A DNA stretch of 64,000 bases from Sphingomonadales bacterium (GCA_028868535.1 JAGWUH010000011.1:1-64000), one strand, 5' to 3'; positions 51,264-61,368 are shown, counted from the first letter of the stretch. Notes: generated by a model from the sequence alone, not told the origin. Numbers and translations: made by a program.

Positions 51264-51279
51264 CTGACATTGCTGTTAG
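51264..51279. promoter_or_regulatory. CTGACAT-type operator box, proximal copy
   Basis: CTGACATTGCTGTTAG, 158 nt upstream of the receptor start codon, preceded by GCGGCAAAATCA; the second receptor has the same box preceded by a similar GCGGGCGAAAAACAA. Confidence 0.6.
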
Positions 51280-51437
51280 CTGCTTCCCGCGCCGGCTCCT
51301 CTCGGCGCATTTCGCGTTCATCGCCTGCGGCAGCCTCGATCCGGCGTGATGCGAGGGAGGGAATCACGCCGCGGTTCGGGTTGCTGCCCGGGAAGAACAG
51401 GGCGCGTGGCTGCGCGTCCATGACCACAGGGGTACAT

Positions 51438-54350
51438 ATGAAGACTGTCCTTTCGCATGCCTTGAAGTCGGGCTCCGCGACGCTGGTGCTCGGTATCGCG
51501 CTCCTCGCCGGTCCCGCGTTCGCGCAGGATGCCACCGCCCAGCCAACCACGCCGGCTGCCGGCAGTGGCGCCGAGGACGCCGGCGACACCATCATCGTCA
51601 CCGGCTCGCGCATCGCGCGCCCGGAGGTCCAGGCGAGCGTGCCGGTTGCCGTGGTGTCGGCGGGCTCGATCCAGAGCGCCGGCCAGACCAACGTACTGGA
51701 CGCCCTGCGCGACCTGCCGATCGCCGGCCAGTCGGCCAGCACGACGGCGTCGAACTTTTCCAACTTCGGCAATGGCGAGGCGCTGGTCAACCTGCGCAAC
51801 CTCGGCTCGGCGCGAACCCTGGTGTTGATCAACGGCCGCCGCAGCGTCGGCATCCCGGGCAGCTCGGCGGTCGACCTGAACAACATCCCGACCGACCTGA
51901 TCGACCATGTCGAGATCGCCACGGGCGGCGCTTCGGCGGTCTATGGTTCGGACGCGGTCGCCGGCGTCGTCAACATCATCCTCAAGAACAAGTTCAAGGG
52001 GCTGGAGCTGCACGCGCAGGATTCGATCACCAGCCGGGGTGACGGCAATTCGCCGCTCGTCTCGCTGCTGGGGGGGACCGAGTTCGCCGGTGGCAACGGC
52101 CACATCGTCGCCAACTTCACCTGGACCAAGCAGGACGCCGTGCCGTCGAGCGCGCGGCGCTATTCGCAGAACGATTCGCCGACCGGCAGCGCCTACACGC
52201 CGCAGGGTGCGTTCATCCTTCCCGACGTCAACGGCACGACCTTCACGTTCGACCCGAACAACGCCGTGATCCCCTACACCGGTGCCGCGTCGCAGCGGTA
52301 CAACCGCGCGTCGCAGCGGCTGCTGTCGATCCCGGTCGAGCGCTACACCGGCTCGCTGCTGGCGAGCTATGACTTCAGCCCCGCCGCGCACCTCTATGCC
52401 GAGTTCACCTACAGCAAGACCAAGGCGAACGGGCAGATCGAGCCGCTGGCGGTGGACGATTCGGGCGTGCAGGGCGAATCGGTCTACAACTTCGACGGTT
52501 CGGCCTTCCCCGGCATTTCGAGCAGCAACCCCTACATGCCGGCGTCGATCGCGGCGGCGGCCGGGCCGGGCCAGTTCGTCAGCTTCCGCAAGCGTTCGAA
52601 CGGCATCTTCGACCGCAGCCCGCACGATGACCGCGACTATTGGCGCGGCGTCATCGGCATGAACGGCGACATCGGGTCGGGCTGGCACTACGACGTCTCG
52701 TACGAGCACAGCCAGGTGCGCGACCTGACCACCAACGAAGCCATCCTGATGACGAATCTCGGCGCGTCGCTGCAGGCGACCACGATCGGCGGCCAGATCG
52801 TCTGCGCCGATCCGGTGGCGCGCGCGGCGGGCTGCGTTCCGCTCAATCCGTTCGGCTACCAGACCTACACCCCCGCGCAGATCAAGTGGCTGAGCACCTA
52901 CACCGGGCAGGGAGCGACGATTGCCGGCGCCAATCCCGGCGACCACGTGATCGCCTCGTTCCTGCAGAAGAACTACCAGGACGTCGTCACGGCATCGGTC
53001 AACGGTTCGCTGTTCAACCTGCCGAACGGTCCGCTGGGGATCGCGGCGGGCGCCGAATACCACCACGAAAAGGTGTCCGAGGTGTTTGATCCGTTCACGC
53101 GCTCGGGCCTGAGCTCGCAGCAGCTGAACGGCAACGAATTCGGCAGCTACAACTCCAAGGAAGCGTTCCTGGAGATCAATGCGCCGATCTTCGGCGGCCA
53201 TCCGGGCATCTACTCGCTGTCGCTGGAAGGGGCGGTGCGTTATGCCCACTACAGCACCGTCGGCAGCGTCTGGACGTACAAGTACGGCGGTACCTACGCG
53301 CCGATCCCGGACGTGCGCTTCCGGGCCATCTACGCCCGCGCGGTGCGCGCGCCGAACCTGAACGAGCTCTATTCGCCGCAGGCGAACACGGCCCAGCAGG
53401 TGGTCGACCCGTGCGACCAGAACAACGGCCTGGGCGAGACCGTGCCGACGCCGCAGCGGCCTCTGGCCGCGGGTTGCTCCGCCATTCCGGGCATCGCGAC
53501 GTACCTGCAGTCACACGCGAACTTCGCGTATTCGCTGGCGCAGGTGCAGACGATCTTCGGGCTGGTGGGCGGCAATCCCAACCTCCAGGCCGAGGCGACC
53601 AACACGTTCACCGCCGGCATGACGGTGGCGCCGCGGTTCCTGCGCAACTTCTTCCTGACCGCGGACTATTACACGATCAAGGTCAAGAACGCGATCCTGT
53701 CGAGCGGCGTCGACCCGCAGACCTCGGTCAACGAGTGCTTCGCCACCGGCAGCGCCAGCTTCTGCGATCTCGTCCATCGCGATGCCAACGGCTTCATCAC
53801 CGAAGTCGACGGCGTCGGCATCAATGCCGCATCCTATCATGTCGCCGGGCTGGACATCCACGCGGTCTACTCGTTCAACTCGCACTTCTTCCACCCGACC
53901 GAGAAGTTCTCGCTCGACTTCTACTACAACCACAAGTTCAAGCAGGAACAGACCCCGTTCGCGGGTGGGCCGGTGTCGAACGAACTGGGCACCGCGGATA
54001 CCTACGCCAGCCAGCAGCTCGGCACGGGGTTCAAGGACCAGTTCACCTTCAACCTCGACTACACCACCGGTCCGGTGGGGCTGCATTACCGGCTGAAGTA
54101 CTTCAGCCCGGTGACCGCCAGCCTCGGCGCCTACTCGATCCCGTCGTACACCTACCACGACGTCCAGGCGAAGTTCATGATCGGCGAGGACCGCCGGTTC
54201 GAGTTCTACGTCGGCGCCAACAACCTGTTCGACAAGCAGCCGCCGTTCATCGCCGGTGGCAACAGCCAGTGGCCGGGGACGAACACGGTGGCGGACACCT
54301 ACGACCTGCTGGGCCGGGTGCTCTACGCCGGGGTCACCGCGCGGTTCTGA
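51438..54350 (+). CDS. TonB-dependent outer-membrane receptor 1
   Basis: 970 residues. A signal peptide ends PAFAQ (about 30), then DTIIVTGSRIARPEVQASVPVAVV (TonB-box/plug start), the plug domain to about 170 (LVNLRNLGSARTLVLINGRR, GGASAVYGSDAVAGVVNIILK), and a 22-strand barrel ending ADTYDLLGRVLYAGVTARF with terminal Phe. It belongs to the long receptor class abundant in sphingomonads and Caulobacter, which import large or scarce ligands such as glycans or siderophores. ATG 51438 follows AGGGG. It shares upstream boxes with receptor 2. No substrate-processing or ABC genes flank it. Confidence 0.95.
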   Translation: MKTVLSHALKSGSATLVLGIALLAGPAFAQDATAQPTTPAAGSGAEDAGDTIIVTGSRIARPEVQASVPVAVVSAGSIQSAGQTNVLDALRDLPIAGQSASTTASNFSNFGNGEALVNLRNLGSARTLVLINGRRSVGIPGSSAVDLNNIPTDLIDHVEIATGGASAVYGSDAVAGVVNIILKNKFKGLELHAQDSITSRGDGNSPLVSLLGGTEFAGGNGHIVANFTWTKQDAVPSSARRYSQNDSPTGSAYTPQGAFILPDVNGTTFTFDPNNAVIPYTGAASQRYNRASQRLLSIPVERYTGSLLASYDFSPAAHLYAEFTYSKTKANGQIEPLAVDDSGVQGESVYNFDGSAFPGISSSNPYMPASIAAAAGPGQFVSFRKRSNGIFDRSPHDDRDYWRGVIGMNGDIGSGWHYDVSYEHSQVRDLTTNEAILMTNLGASLQATTIGGQIVCADPVARAAGCVPLNPFGYQTYTPAQIKWLSTYTGQGATIAGANPGDHVIASFLQKNYQDVVTASVNGSLFNLPNGPLGIAAGAEYHHEKVSEVFDPFTRSGLSSQQLNGNEFGSYNSKEAFLEINAPIFGGHPGIYSLSLEGAVRYAHYSTVGSVWTYKYGGTYAPIPDVRFRAIYARAVRAPNLNELYSPQANTAQQVVDPCDQNNGLGETVPTPQRPLAAGCSAIPGIATYLQSHANFAYSLAQVQTIFGLVGGNPNLQAEATNTFTAGMTVAPRFLRNFFLTADYYTIKVKNAILSSGVDPQTSVNECFATGSASFCDLVHRDANGFITEVDGVGINAASYHVAGLDIHAVYSFNSHFFHPTEKFSLDFYYNHKFKQEQTPFAGGPVSNELGTADTYASQQLGTGFKDQFTFNLDYTTGPVGLHYRLKYFSPVTASLGAYSIPSYTYHDVQAKFMIGEDRRFEFYVGANNLFDKQPPFIAGGNSQWPGTNTVADTYDLLGRVLYAGVTARF

Positions 54351-54373
54351 TCCGCAGGACGACAACAGCGACG

Positions 54374-54406
54374 AAAGGGGCGGCAGCGATGCCGCCCCTT
54401 TTTTTT
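54374..54406 (+). terminator. Intrinsic terminator after receptor 1
   Basis: A 12-bp perfect stem (AAAGGGGCGGCA / TGCCGCCCCTTT) with a GCGA tetraloop, running into eight T residues. Confidence 0.95.
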
Positions 54407-54763
54407 GCGCCCGGACTGCGCGCGGGACTGATGCCGGGGCCGGGCAAGGTTGCGTCTCCCGGGCGGGCCACTGTGCAACATTCGTGTCCCCCGATTGCGC
54501 CAGTCCGCAATTTCCGTGCAATCGATCGTCGTTAAGTCACGGAGCCGGTGCGTTTTTATCGTGCATTCGATTGTTGCAACGATGTGACAGTGCGGGCGAA
54601 AAACAACTGACATTGATGTCAGCCTCTTTCGACTTGCGCCCGGTTTCGCCATGCAATCGAAATCACCGGCGCTGCATGTCCCTTCCCGGGTCTTCGGACC
54701 GCAGCGGCAGCCGGGGTCATGGGCGCGGACCAATGTCGGACCGCGTCGGATAAGGGGTAACAT
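54407..54763. other. 357-bp regulatory region upstream of second TonB receptor
   Basis: Non-coding, lower G+C between about 54530 and 54630. It contains one CTGACAT-type box and a leader of about 140 nt ending GGGGTAACATATG, almost the same as the GGGGTACATATG of receptor 1. No other structure was recognised. Confidence 0.65.
54607..54622. promoter_or_regulatory. CTGACAT-type operator box, receptor 2 copy
   Basis: CTGACAT-TG-ATGTCAG, with perfect 7-bp arms, 141 nt upstream of the receptor 2 start. It is the most symmetric of the three copies and resembles LacI-type palindromic sites in size and symmetry. Confidence 0.6.
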
Positions 54764-57703
54764 ATGAAGAACACGATCATCGCCGGCCTCAGGACCGGTG
54801 CCGCGCCGCTCGTGCTGGGCGCCGCGTTGCTCGCCGGGCCGGCGTTCGCGCAGGATGCGCCCGCCGCTCCTGCCGCCGAGGAACCCGTGAACGAGATCAT
54901 CGTCACGGGATCGCGCATCACCCGCATGGATCTCACCGCTGCCAGCCCGGTCTCGGTGGTGAGCGCCGAACAGATCCAGCTCGCCAACAAGCCGGGCGTC
55001 GAGGAATACCTGCGCAACCTGCCCCAGGCGGTCGCCGGTGTCGGCTCGGCCAACAACAACGGCAATCCCGGCGTCGCCACCGTCAACCTGCGCAACCTCG
55101 GCCAGGTCCGGACCCTCGTCCTCGTCGACGGGCACCGCTTCGTGCCTTACGATTCGCAGGGGATCGTCGACCTGAACATGATTCCCGCCTCGCTGGTCAA
55201 GCGCGTCGAAGTGGTCACCGGCGGTGCGTCCGCCGTGTATGGCTCGGACGCGGTCGCCGGCGTCGTCAACTTCATCATGAAGAAGGATTTCACCGGGATC
55301 GAGGCCGACGCCCAGACCGGCATCAGCGAGCACGGCGACGGGCTGCACTATGACTTCAGCCTGACCGCGGGGAGCAAGCTCGGCGACAAGGGCAACATCG
55401 TCATCGCCGGCACCTACAGCAAGGCCAACAAGGTCACCGACGGCGACCGCGACTTCTCGACTTTCGCGCTCGACCCGGTCGACCTCTCGGCCGGCGGCGG
55501 CAGCTCGACCAACGCGTTCGGCTCGATCGACACCCCCGGCGGCCGCTATACCTTCACGCCCACCGGCTTCCAGCCCTACAGCGCGGCGCGCGACAGCTTC
55601 AACTTCAACCCGTACAACCTGCTGCAGGTGCCGCAGGAGAAGTGGACGGCGACGGCGCTGGCAAACTACGAGCTGACCGACCACATCGAGTTCTATGCCC
55701 GCGCATCGATCGGCGACACCAAGATCCGCACCGAGATCGCGCCCTCCGGCACCTTCGGCTTCAGCTTCAACATCAATTACCTGACCAACCCGTTCCTCGA
55801 TCCCGCGGTCAATCCCTCGGCGGCCGGCGCCCGCGCCATCCTGGCCGCTTACGACAACGGCACCAGTGGCGACGCAGTGGCCGGTGACGGCATCGTCCGC
55901 GTCGGCGTGCGCCGCCGCACCACCGAGGTGGGGCCGCGCATCACGTCCTACCACAGCCGCGCGTGGCAGGTCGTCAGCGGGCTCAAGGGCGATATCGGCT
56001 CGAGCATGAAGTGGGAGGTTTTCGGCCAGTTCGGCAAGTCCACCCGCGACATCGCCTACCTCAACGACCTCGACGCCGGGAAGGTGCAGCAGGCGCTGCT
56101 GGTGACCGGAAGCAACGCGTCCAACGCGGTCTGCACGGTCGCGACCGGCGGGTGCTCGCCCGCGAACCTGTTCGGCATCGGCAACCTGTCGCAGTCGGGC
56201 GCGTCGTTCATCTCGTTCAGCCTGTCGGAAAAGGACACCAACGACCAGATGGTGGTCGGCGGCTTCGTCAGCGGCGACCTGCCGCTGGCGCTGGTGGCCT
56301 CGCACCCGGCGGCGTTCGTGCTGGGCGTCGAGTACCGCAAGGAAACCGGCAACGCCAACCCGGACAACAACCTGCGCACCGGCAATTCGATCGGCTTCGG
56401 CAGCTCGAGCCCGGTCGACGCGTCGTACAACGTCAAGGAGGTCTACGGCGAGTTCAAGATGCCGCTGGCGATGGACAAGCCGCTGATCCAGTCGCTCGGC
56501 ATCGAGGCCGGCTTCCGCTATTCGGCCTATTCGAGCAACACCAGCGTCGACAACACCGGCACCGGCGGCACGATCAACAACTACCATTCGACGTTCAACA
56601 ACTGGACGTTCAAGATCGGTGGTGACTGGCAACCGGTCGATGCCCTGCGCTTCCGGGCGATGTTCCAGCGCGCCGTGCGCGCTCCGAACCTGCAGGAAAT
56701 CGGCCTGCCGGTGACGCCGGGCACGGGCGACGCATCGTTCGATCCGTGCGCGGTCGGCACCTACAAGGCGAGCGACACGACGCTGACCCAGCTGTGCCGC
56801 ACCGTTGGCGGTGGCATGACCGCGGCGCAGGTGGGCACGATCGCCCAGCCGACCTCGGGCCAGGTCAACAACTTCTCGGGCGGCAACCCCAACCTGGTGC
56901 CCGAGGTCGCCGATACGCTGACGCTGGGCGCGGTGTTCCGGCCGCACGGCATTCCCGGCCTCACCGCGTCGATCGACTACTACGACATCAAGGTGAAGAA
57001 CGCGATCCTGGCGACGCCGGAACAGGCGATCATCGATGCCTGCTATTATGCCGAGCGCGTGGCGACGGGCACCTTCTGCAGCCTGATCCACCGCAACCAG
57101 GTGACCGGCTCGCTCGAAGGCGACATCATCTATGGCGTCGACGCGACCCGGCGCAACATCGGCCGCAAGACCGCGCGGGGCATCGACTTCGCCGCGAACT
57201 ACAAGGTGCCGCTGGGCGACCACATCAACCTGCTGCTCGGGGTGAACGCGACCTACACGTTCAACTCGCAGGTGCAGTTCGCCAGCGTGCTCAAGACGTA
57301 TGAGTGCGCGGGCAAGGTCGGCAAGACCTGCATCGATCCGCAACCGAAGTTCGTGTTGAACCAGACCACGGGTCTGGAAGTCGGGCCGATGTTCGCGCAG
57401 CTGACCTGGCGCCACCTGTCAGGCGTGCAGAACGACGCGATGACGGTCGGATACAACCTGGTGGCTCCGTCGGCCTACGCGACGCCGTACATCAAGTCGT
57501 ACGATTACTTCGACCTCGCCACCCGTTTCAGCGTCGGTGACCGATTCCAGTTCCGGTTCGCGGTCAGCAACCTGTTCAACAAGCAGCCGCCGGTCGTCGG
57601 TACGGGCTATGGCTCGACCACGCAAAACAGCGGCAACACGTTCCCGGCGACGTATGACGCGCTCGGCCGGTACTTCTCGGTGGGCGCCAACCTGAAGTTC
57701 TGA
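54764..57703 (+). CDS. TonB-dependent outer-membrane receptor 2
   Basis: 979 residues with the same build as receptor 1: signal peptide ending PAFAQ, NEIIVTGSRITRMDLTAASPVSVV, plug landmarks LRNLGQVRTLVLVDGHRFVPY and GGASAVYGSDAVAGVVNFIMKKDF, and a barrel ending TYDALGRYFSVGANLKF. The shared RMFQRAVRAPN-type and YDIKVKNAIL segments occur in both receptors, so they are paralogues, though extracellular loops differ greatly. That argues for related but distinct ligands. Confidence 0.95.
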   Translation: MKNTIIAGLRTGAAPLVLGAALLAGPAFAQDAPAAPAAEEPVNEIIVTGSRITRMDLTAASPVSVVSAEQIQLANKPGVEEYLRNLPQAVAGVGSANNNGNPGVATVNLRNLGQVRTLVLVDGHRFVPYDSQGIVDLNMIPASLVKRVEVVTGGASAVYGSDAVAGVVNFIMKKDFTGIEADAQTGISEHGDGLHYDFSLTAGSKLGDKGNIVIAGTYSKANKVTDGDRDFSTFALDPVDLSAGGGSSTNAFGSIDTPGGRYTFTPTGFQPYSAARDSFNFNPYNLLQVPQEKWTATALANYELTDHIEFYARASIGDTKIRTEIAPSGTFGFSFNINYLTNPFLDPAVNPSAAGARAILAAYDNGTSGDAVAGDGIVRVGVRRRTTEVGPRITSYHSRAWQVVSGLKGDIGSSMKWEVFGQFGKSTRDIAYLNDLDAGKVQQALLVTGSNASNAVCTVATGGCSPANLFGIGNLSQSGASFISFSLSEKDTNDQMVVGGFVSGDLPLALVASHPAAFVLGVEYRKETGNANPDNNLRTGNSIGFGSSSPVDASYNVKEVYGEFKMPLAMDKPLIQSLGIEAGFRYSAYSSNTSVDNTGTGGTINNYHSTFNNWTFKIGGDWQPVDALRFRAMFQRAVRAPNLQEIGLPVTPGTGDASFDPCAVGTYKASDTTLTQLCRTVGGGMTAAQVGTIAQPTSGQVNNFSGGNPNLVPEVADTLTLGAVFRPHGIPGLTASIDYYDIKVKNAILATPEQAIIDACYYAERVATGTFCSLIHRNQVTGSLEGDIIYGVDATRRNIGRKTARGIDFAANYKVPLGDHINLLLGVNATYTFNSQVQFASVLKTYECAGKVGKTCIDPQPKFVLNQTTGLEVGPMFAQLTWRHLSGVQNDAMTVGYNLVAPSAYATPYIKSYDYFDLATRFSVGDRFQFRFAVSNLFNKQPPVVGTGYGSTTQNSGNTFPATYDALGRYFSVGANLKF

Positions 57704-57721
57704 TCGGCGCATCGCGACATG

Positions 57722-57757
57722 GGGGGCGGCGGACCACGGGTTCGCCGCCCCCTTTTT
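57722..57757 (+). terminator. Intrinsic terminator after receptor 2
   Basis: GGGGGCGGCG (57722-57731) pairs with CGCCGCCCCC (57743-57752) around an 11-nt loop and is followed by TTTTTC. Confidence 0.9.
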
Positions 57758-57870
57758 CTTGCCCGCCGGCCACGGAGATTTCTCTTACCTGCAATCGATA
57801 ATTCAGTATGTTTACGGATGCGGTGCGGGGTTGGGCACCGCTCGGCGCGGGCCGGGCGGACGGGGGGCCG

Positions 57871-60800
57871 ATGATGCTGGATGCGAGGGCTGGCTGTCTC
57901 GCCATGCTGCTGGGGGGTGTGGCCGCGCCGGCGCTGGCGCAGGACGCGGGCGCGCCGATCCTCGTCACCGGCACGCGCATCGCCCATCCCGGACCGGCCC
58001 GGCCGGAGCCGCTGCAGGTGCTCGACGGCGCGCGCATCCAGGCGCGCGGGCAGACGCAGGTGGCGGAGGCGATCAACGAGCTGCCCGGGTTCCGCAGCCC
58101 GGCAACACCGGCGGGGACGCAGACCACCTTCGGGCAGGGGGTCAACTTCGTCAACGCGTTCGGGCTCGGCACCCATCGCACGCTGGTGCTGCTCGACGGG
58201 CAGCGCATGGTCACCACCGGGGTGCCATCGACGCTGGGCAGCGCCGCGCCCGGGACCCAGCTCGACCTCAATACGGTGCCGGCAATCCTGGTGGCGCGGG
58301 TCGAGCAGGTGACGGCGAGCGGCGCGCCGGTCCATGGCAGCGACGCGATCGCCGGGATCGTCAACATCGTCCTGCGGCGCCGCTTCCGGGGGCTGGACGT
58401 GCGCGGCACCGGGGGGCTGGCGGGGCAAGGCGACAACCTGCGCCGCAACGTTTCGGCGCTGGGGGGATTCGATTTCGCGGGCGGGCGCGGCAACGTCACG
58501 GCGGCGTTCGCCTGGGACAAGGTCGCCGGGGTGGCGGGGGTGGCGCGCGCCTATGTCGCCTCGGGCATCGCCGCGGTGACCAATCCGTGCACGGTGGCGA
58601 TCGCCGGGCAGTGCGGGGTGGCCAACCTTGTCGCCACGCTGGGCCCTGCCGGGCGGACCGTGGCCGGCGACGGGCGGTTGAACCCGGCGATCGGCTTCGA
58701 CACGTCGGGCAGCGACGGCATTCCGGCCAGCATCTATGTGCGCGACGTGACCGTGCCGGCGGTGGCGGCGGGCGGCGTACTTTCGAACGGGGCGGGCGCC
58801 TATGGCTGGCGGTTCGACGCCGCGGGCGACCTGGTGCCCTATGCTCGCGGCACGCTGTTCAACGCGCCGCTGGCCGGGGCGCTGGCGGCGGCGGCGCTGG
58901 CGTCGGGCGGCGACGGGCTGCGGGCGGCGTCGTTCGTCTCGCTCGCTTCCGACCAGGAGCGCTACAACGGGCACCTGTTCGCCAGCCTGGACCTGGACGA
59001 CCACGTCGCGCTGTTTGCCGAGGCCATGATCTACGACGGCAGCGCGCACACCATGGCGCGCCAGCCGACCTACAACGCGGTGCTGTTTTCGGGCGTTTCA
59101 GGGGCGCTGACGTTCCGCGTCGACAACCCGTTCCTGGGACCGGCGGCACGGGAGCGGCTGGCCGCGCTCGGCTATGGTGCGACGTTCCAGTTGAGCCGCG
59201 CCAATGCGGACCTCGTCGACCTTGCGGGCAGCACCGCGACGCGGCTGTATCGCGCGGTGGCGGGGGTGCGCGGCAAGCTGGGGCGGGGCGCGGGCGCATG
59301 GGGATGGGAAGCGACCGTCAACTTCGGCCAGTCCGACGTGACCGACCGGGGCCGGCAGATCGACGAACAGCGCTTCATCAACGCGGTCAACGTCGTTGCC
59401 GCCGATGGCCGGGCGGCGTGCTCGACGGTGGCGACCGTCGGCGGACTGCCGGCGGCGCCGGTCGCCGATCCGGGCTGCGTGCCGCTCGACCTGTTCGGGG
59501 ACGGCGTCGCGTCGCCGGCGGCACTGGCGTACATCACGCGCGATACCGTCAGCACCACGCGGCTGCGGCAGTTCGTGGTCAATACCAACATCGGCGGCGA
59601 GCTGCTGCGGCTGCGCGGCAACCCGGTGCAGGCCAACATCGGTTTCGAGCACCATTCGGAAAGCGGCCGGTTCACCCCCGATCCGTTCCTCCAGGCCGGG
59701 CTGGGCCGCGCGGTGGCGATCGCGGCGACGGCGGGCGGCTATGCGCTGGACGAGGCGTTCGGCGAGGTGCAGGCGCCGCTGGTCGCACCTGGCAACGCGC
59801 TGCCGCTGGTGCAACGGCTGGAGCTTTTCGCGCGGGCGCGGCACGTTTCCGGGCATGGCGGCGACTTCACCGCGCTGGCCGCCGGGGGCGTCTGGGCGCC
59901 CGGGCCGGACTTCGAACTGCGGGGCAATTTCACGCGCAGCTTCCGCGCGCCGTCGATCGTCGAGGCATTCTCGCCGGCGGCAGCGATCCGGGTGGCGGTG
60001 CCCGACCTGTGTGCCGCCGCCGCTGTCCGCGCGGGCGCGGCCCCGGCGGTCCGCGCCGCCAACTGCGCGGCGTTCCTGGCCCGCTATCCGCTGGCGAGCC
60101 CGCTGGGGGCGGCGAGCGCCAGCGTGGCGGCGCTGTCCGGCGGCAACCCCGGCTTGCGCGACGAACGCGCCGAAAGCTGGACCGCGGGCATCGCGTTGCA
60201 CCCGGGCGCGCTGCCGGGGCTGACGCTCACGGCGGACTATGTCGACTTCGACATCCGCGATCCCATTGCCAGCCTGACCGTGGCGCAGATTGCATCGGCT
60301 TGCTTCGACAACCCGTCCTTCGACACGTCCGATCCCGCCAACGGCAACCGCTTCTGCGCGATGATCCCGCGCGACGGCAACGGGCAGGTGTTGTCCGACG
60401 CGGCGCATCCCGGGGTGTTCCAGGGGTACGTCAACGGGCAATCGATCCGGATGAGCGGGGTGCAGGCGACACTGGCCTGGGCGCCGCCGGTGCGGCTGCT
60501 GGGGGCCGCACTGGGGATCGAGGGCAGCCTGTTCTGGCTGCGCGAGCGCGTTGTCGACGTGACCGGGGTGGCCGCGGCTGCCAGCAATGGCGGCATCAAC
60601 GATCCCGACTGGCAGGGCCTGCTGCGGCTGGCGCTGGCCCGGCCGGCATCGCCGCGCGCCGCGGGCTGGGGGACGCTGCTGACGGTGCATTACACCGGCG
60701 CGCAGGCAATCGCCGCGACCAGCCGGGGACCGAGCCCGAGCGACCTGCGCGAGCTGGACCATCTTTCGCCGTTCGCGACGTTCGATCTCGCCGTCTGGGC

Positions 60801-60948
60801 GGAGACAGGCGACGGGCTGCGGCTGACGCTGGGCGCGACCAACCTGTTCGATCGCGTCGGCCAGACTTATGCCGGGACGGTCCTGCCAGTCGGCCTCAAC
60901 GATCCGATCGGCCGGCGCTTTACCGTCGGGGTCCAGAAGCGCTGGTGA
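57871..60948 (+). CDS. TonB-dependent outer-membrane receptor 3
   Basis: About 1,025 residues. Signal peptide ends APALAQ, then APILVTGTRIAHPGPARPEPLQVL, plug landmarks FGLGTHRTLVLLDGQRMVTTG and GSDAIAGIVNIVLRRRFRG, and a barrel ending NDPIGRRFTVGVQKRW, with terminal Trp instead of Phe. It is more distant from receptors 1 and 2 and has no CTGACAT box. It follows receptor 2 after its terminator, so it likely has its own promoter in 57758-57870. ATG 57871 gives a clean signal peptide; in-frame 57808 is less likely. Confidence 0.92.
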   Translation: MMLDARAGCLAMLLGGVAAPALAQDAGAPILVTGTRIAHPGPARPEPLQVLDGARIQARGQTQVAEAINELPGFRSPATPAGTQTTFGQGVNFVNAFGLGTHRTLVLLDGQRMVTTGVPSTLGSAAPGTQLDLNTVPAILVARVEQVTASGAPVHGSDAIAGIVNIVLRRRFRGLDVRGTGGLAGQGDNLRRNVSALGGFDFAGGRGNVTAAFAWDKVAGVAGVARAYVASGIAAVTNPCTVAIAGQCGVANLVATLGPAGRTVAGDGRLNPAIGFDTSGSDGIPASIYVRDVTVPAVAAGGVLSNGAGAYGWRFDAAGDLVPYARGTLFNAPLAGALAAAALASGGDGLRAASFVSLASDQERYNGHLFASLDLDDHVALFAEAMIYDGSAHTMARQPTYNAVLFSGVSGALTFRVDNPFLGPAARERLAALGYGATFQLSRANADLVDLAGSTATRLYRAVAGVRGKLGRGAGAWGWEATVNFGQSDVTDRGRQIDEQRFINAVNVVAADGRAACSTVATVGGLPAAPVADPGCVPLDLFGDGVASPAALAYITRDTVSTTRLRQFVVNTNIGGELLRLRGNPVQANIGFEHHSESGRFTPDPFLQAGLGRAVAIAATAGGYALDEAFGEVQAPLVAPGNALPLVQRLELFARARHVSGHGGDFTALAAGGVWAPGPDFELRGNFTRSFRAPSIVEAFSPAAAIRVAVPDLCAAAAVRAGAAPAVRAANCAAFLARYPLASPLGAASASVAALSGGNPGLRDERAESWTAGIALHPGALPGLTLTADYVDFDIRDPIASLTVAQIASACFDNPSFDTSDPANGNRFCAMIPRDGNGQVLSDAAHPGVFQGYVNGQSIRMSGVQATLAWAPPVRLLGAALGIEGSLFWLRERVVDVTGVAAAASNGGINDPDWQGLLRLALARPASPRAAGWGTLLTVHYTGAQAIAATSRGPSPSDLRELDHLSPFATFDLAVWAETGDGLRLTLGATNLFDRVGQTYAGTVLPVGLNDPIGRRFTVGVQKRW

Positions 60949-60957
60949 GGGACGCGC

Positions 60958-60990
60958 AAAAAGAGCGCGGTGGGCGGCCCCTCCGCGCTC
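60958..60990 (-). terminator. Intrinsic terminator after rpmB
   Basis: On the reverse strand GAGCGCGG/CCGCGCTC (8-bp stem, 12-nt loop) runs into TTTTT. A second hairpin, GGCGGGGC-TTC-GCCCCGCC, lies between it and the rpmB stop. Confidence 0.8.
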
Positions 60991-61035
60991 GAAGCCTGCT
61001 GCCGCAAGGGTGGCGGGGCGAAGCCCCGCCGGAAA

Positions 61036-61320
61036 TCAGGCGGCCTGCTTCTTCGCCAGCTCGCGCTTCACCTTGAGCGCGCGCGGCGACAGCTTGGCGT
61101 CGGCCGTCTTGAGCAGCCAGTTGTCGAGGCCGCCGACGTGCTCGACCGAGCGGAGCCCGTGAGTCGAGACGCGGAACTTGAAGCCGCGATCGAGGCCTTC
61201 GGACAGCAGCGTGACGTTCTGCAGGTTGGGCAGGAACACGCGCTTGGTCTTGTTGTTGGCGTGGCTGACGTTGTGGCCGATCTGGCGGCCCTTGCCGGTC
61301 AGTTCACAAATGCGGGACAT
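61036..61320 (-). CDS. rpmB: 50S ribosomal protein L28
   Basis: 94 residues: [43 protein letters not shown] is the diagnostic L28 N-terminus, followed by [24 protein letters not shown]. It lacks the zinc cysteine pair, the Cys-minus form. The start at 61320 is fixed by the motif. Promoter and terminator are both visible, so it is monocistronic. Confidence 0.98.
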   Translation of the reverse strand: MSRICELTGKGRQIGHNVSHANNKTKRVFLPNLQNVTLLSEGLDRGFKFRVSTHGLRSVEHVGGLDNWLLKTADAKLSPRALKVKRELAKKQAA

Positions 61321-61368
61321 GGTTCTTCTCGCTTCAAAATGTCTTGGCCCGGTATCGGGGAAGGCGCG

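Larger units (their letters stand above)
50991..51437. other. 447-bp regulatory region upstream of first TonB receptor
   Basis: Non-coding. It holds two copies of a CTGACAT-type box (51124-51139, 51264-51279), the direct repeat CGCAAACGATT twice (51177-51187 and 51190-51200, 13-nt period), and the palindrome TGTGAC-N6-GTCACA (51229-51246). Composition drops to lower G+C between about 51170 and 51290, as expected for a promoter. The remaining 150 bp before the ATG is a plain leader. Confidence 0.7.
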
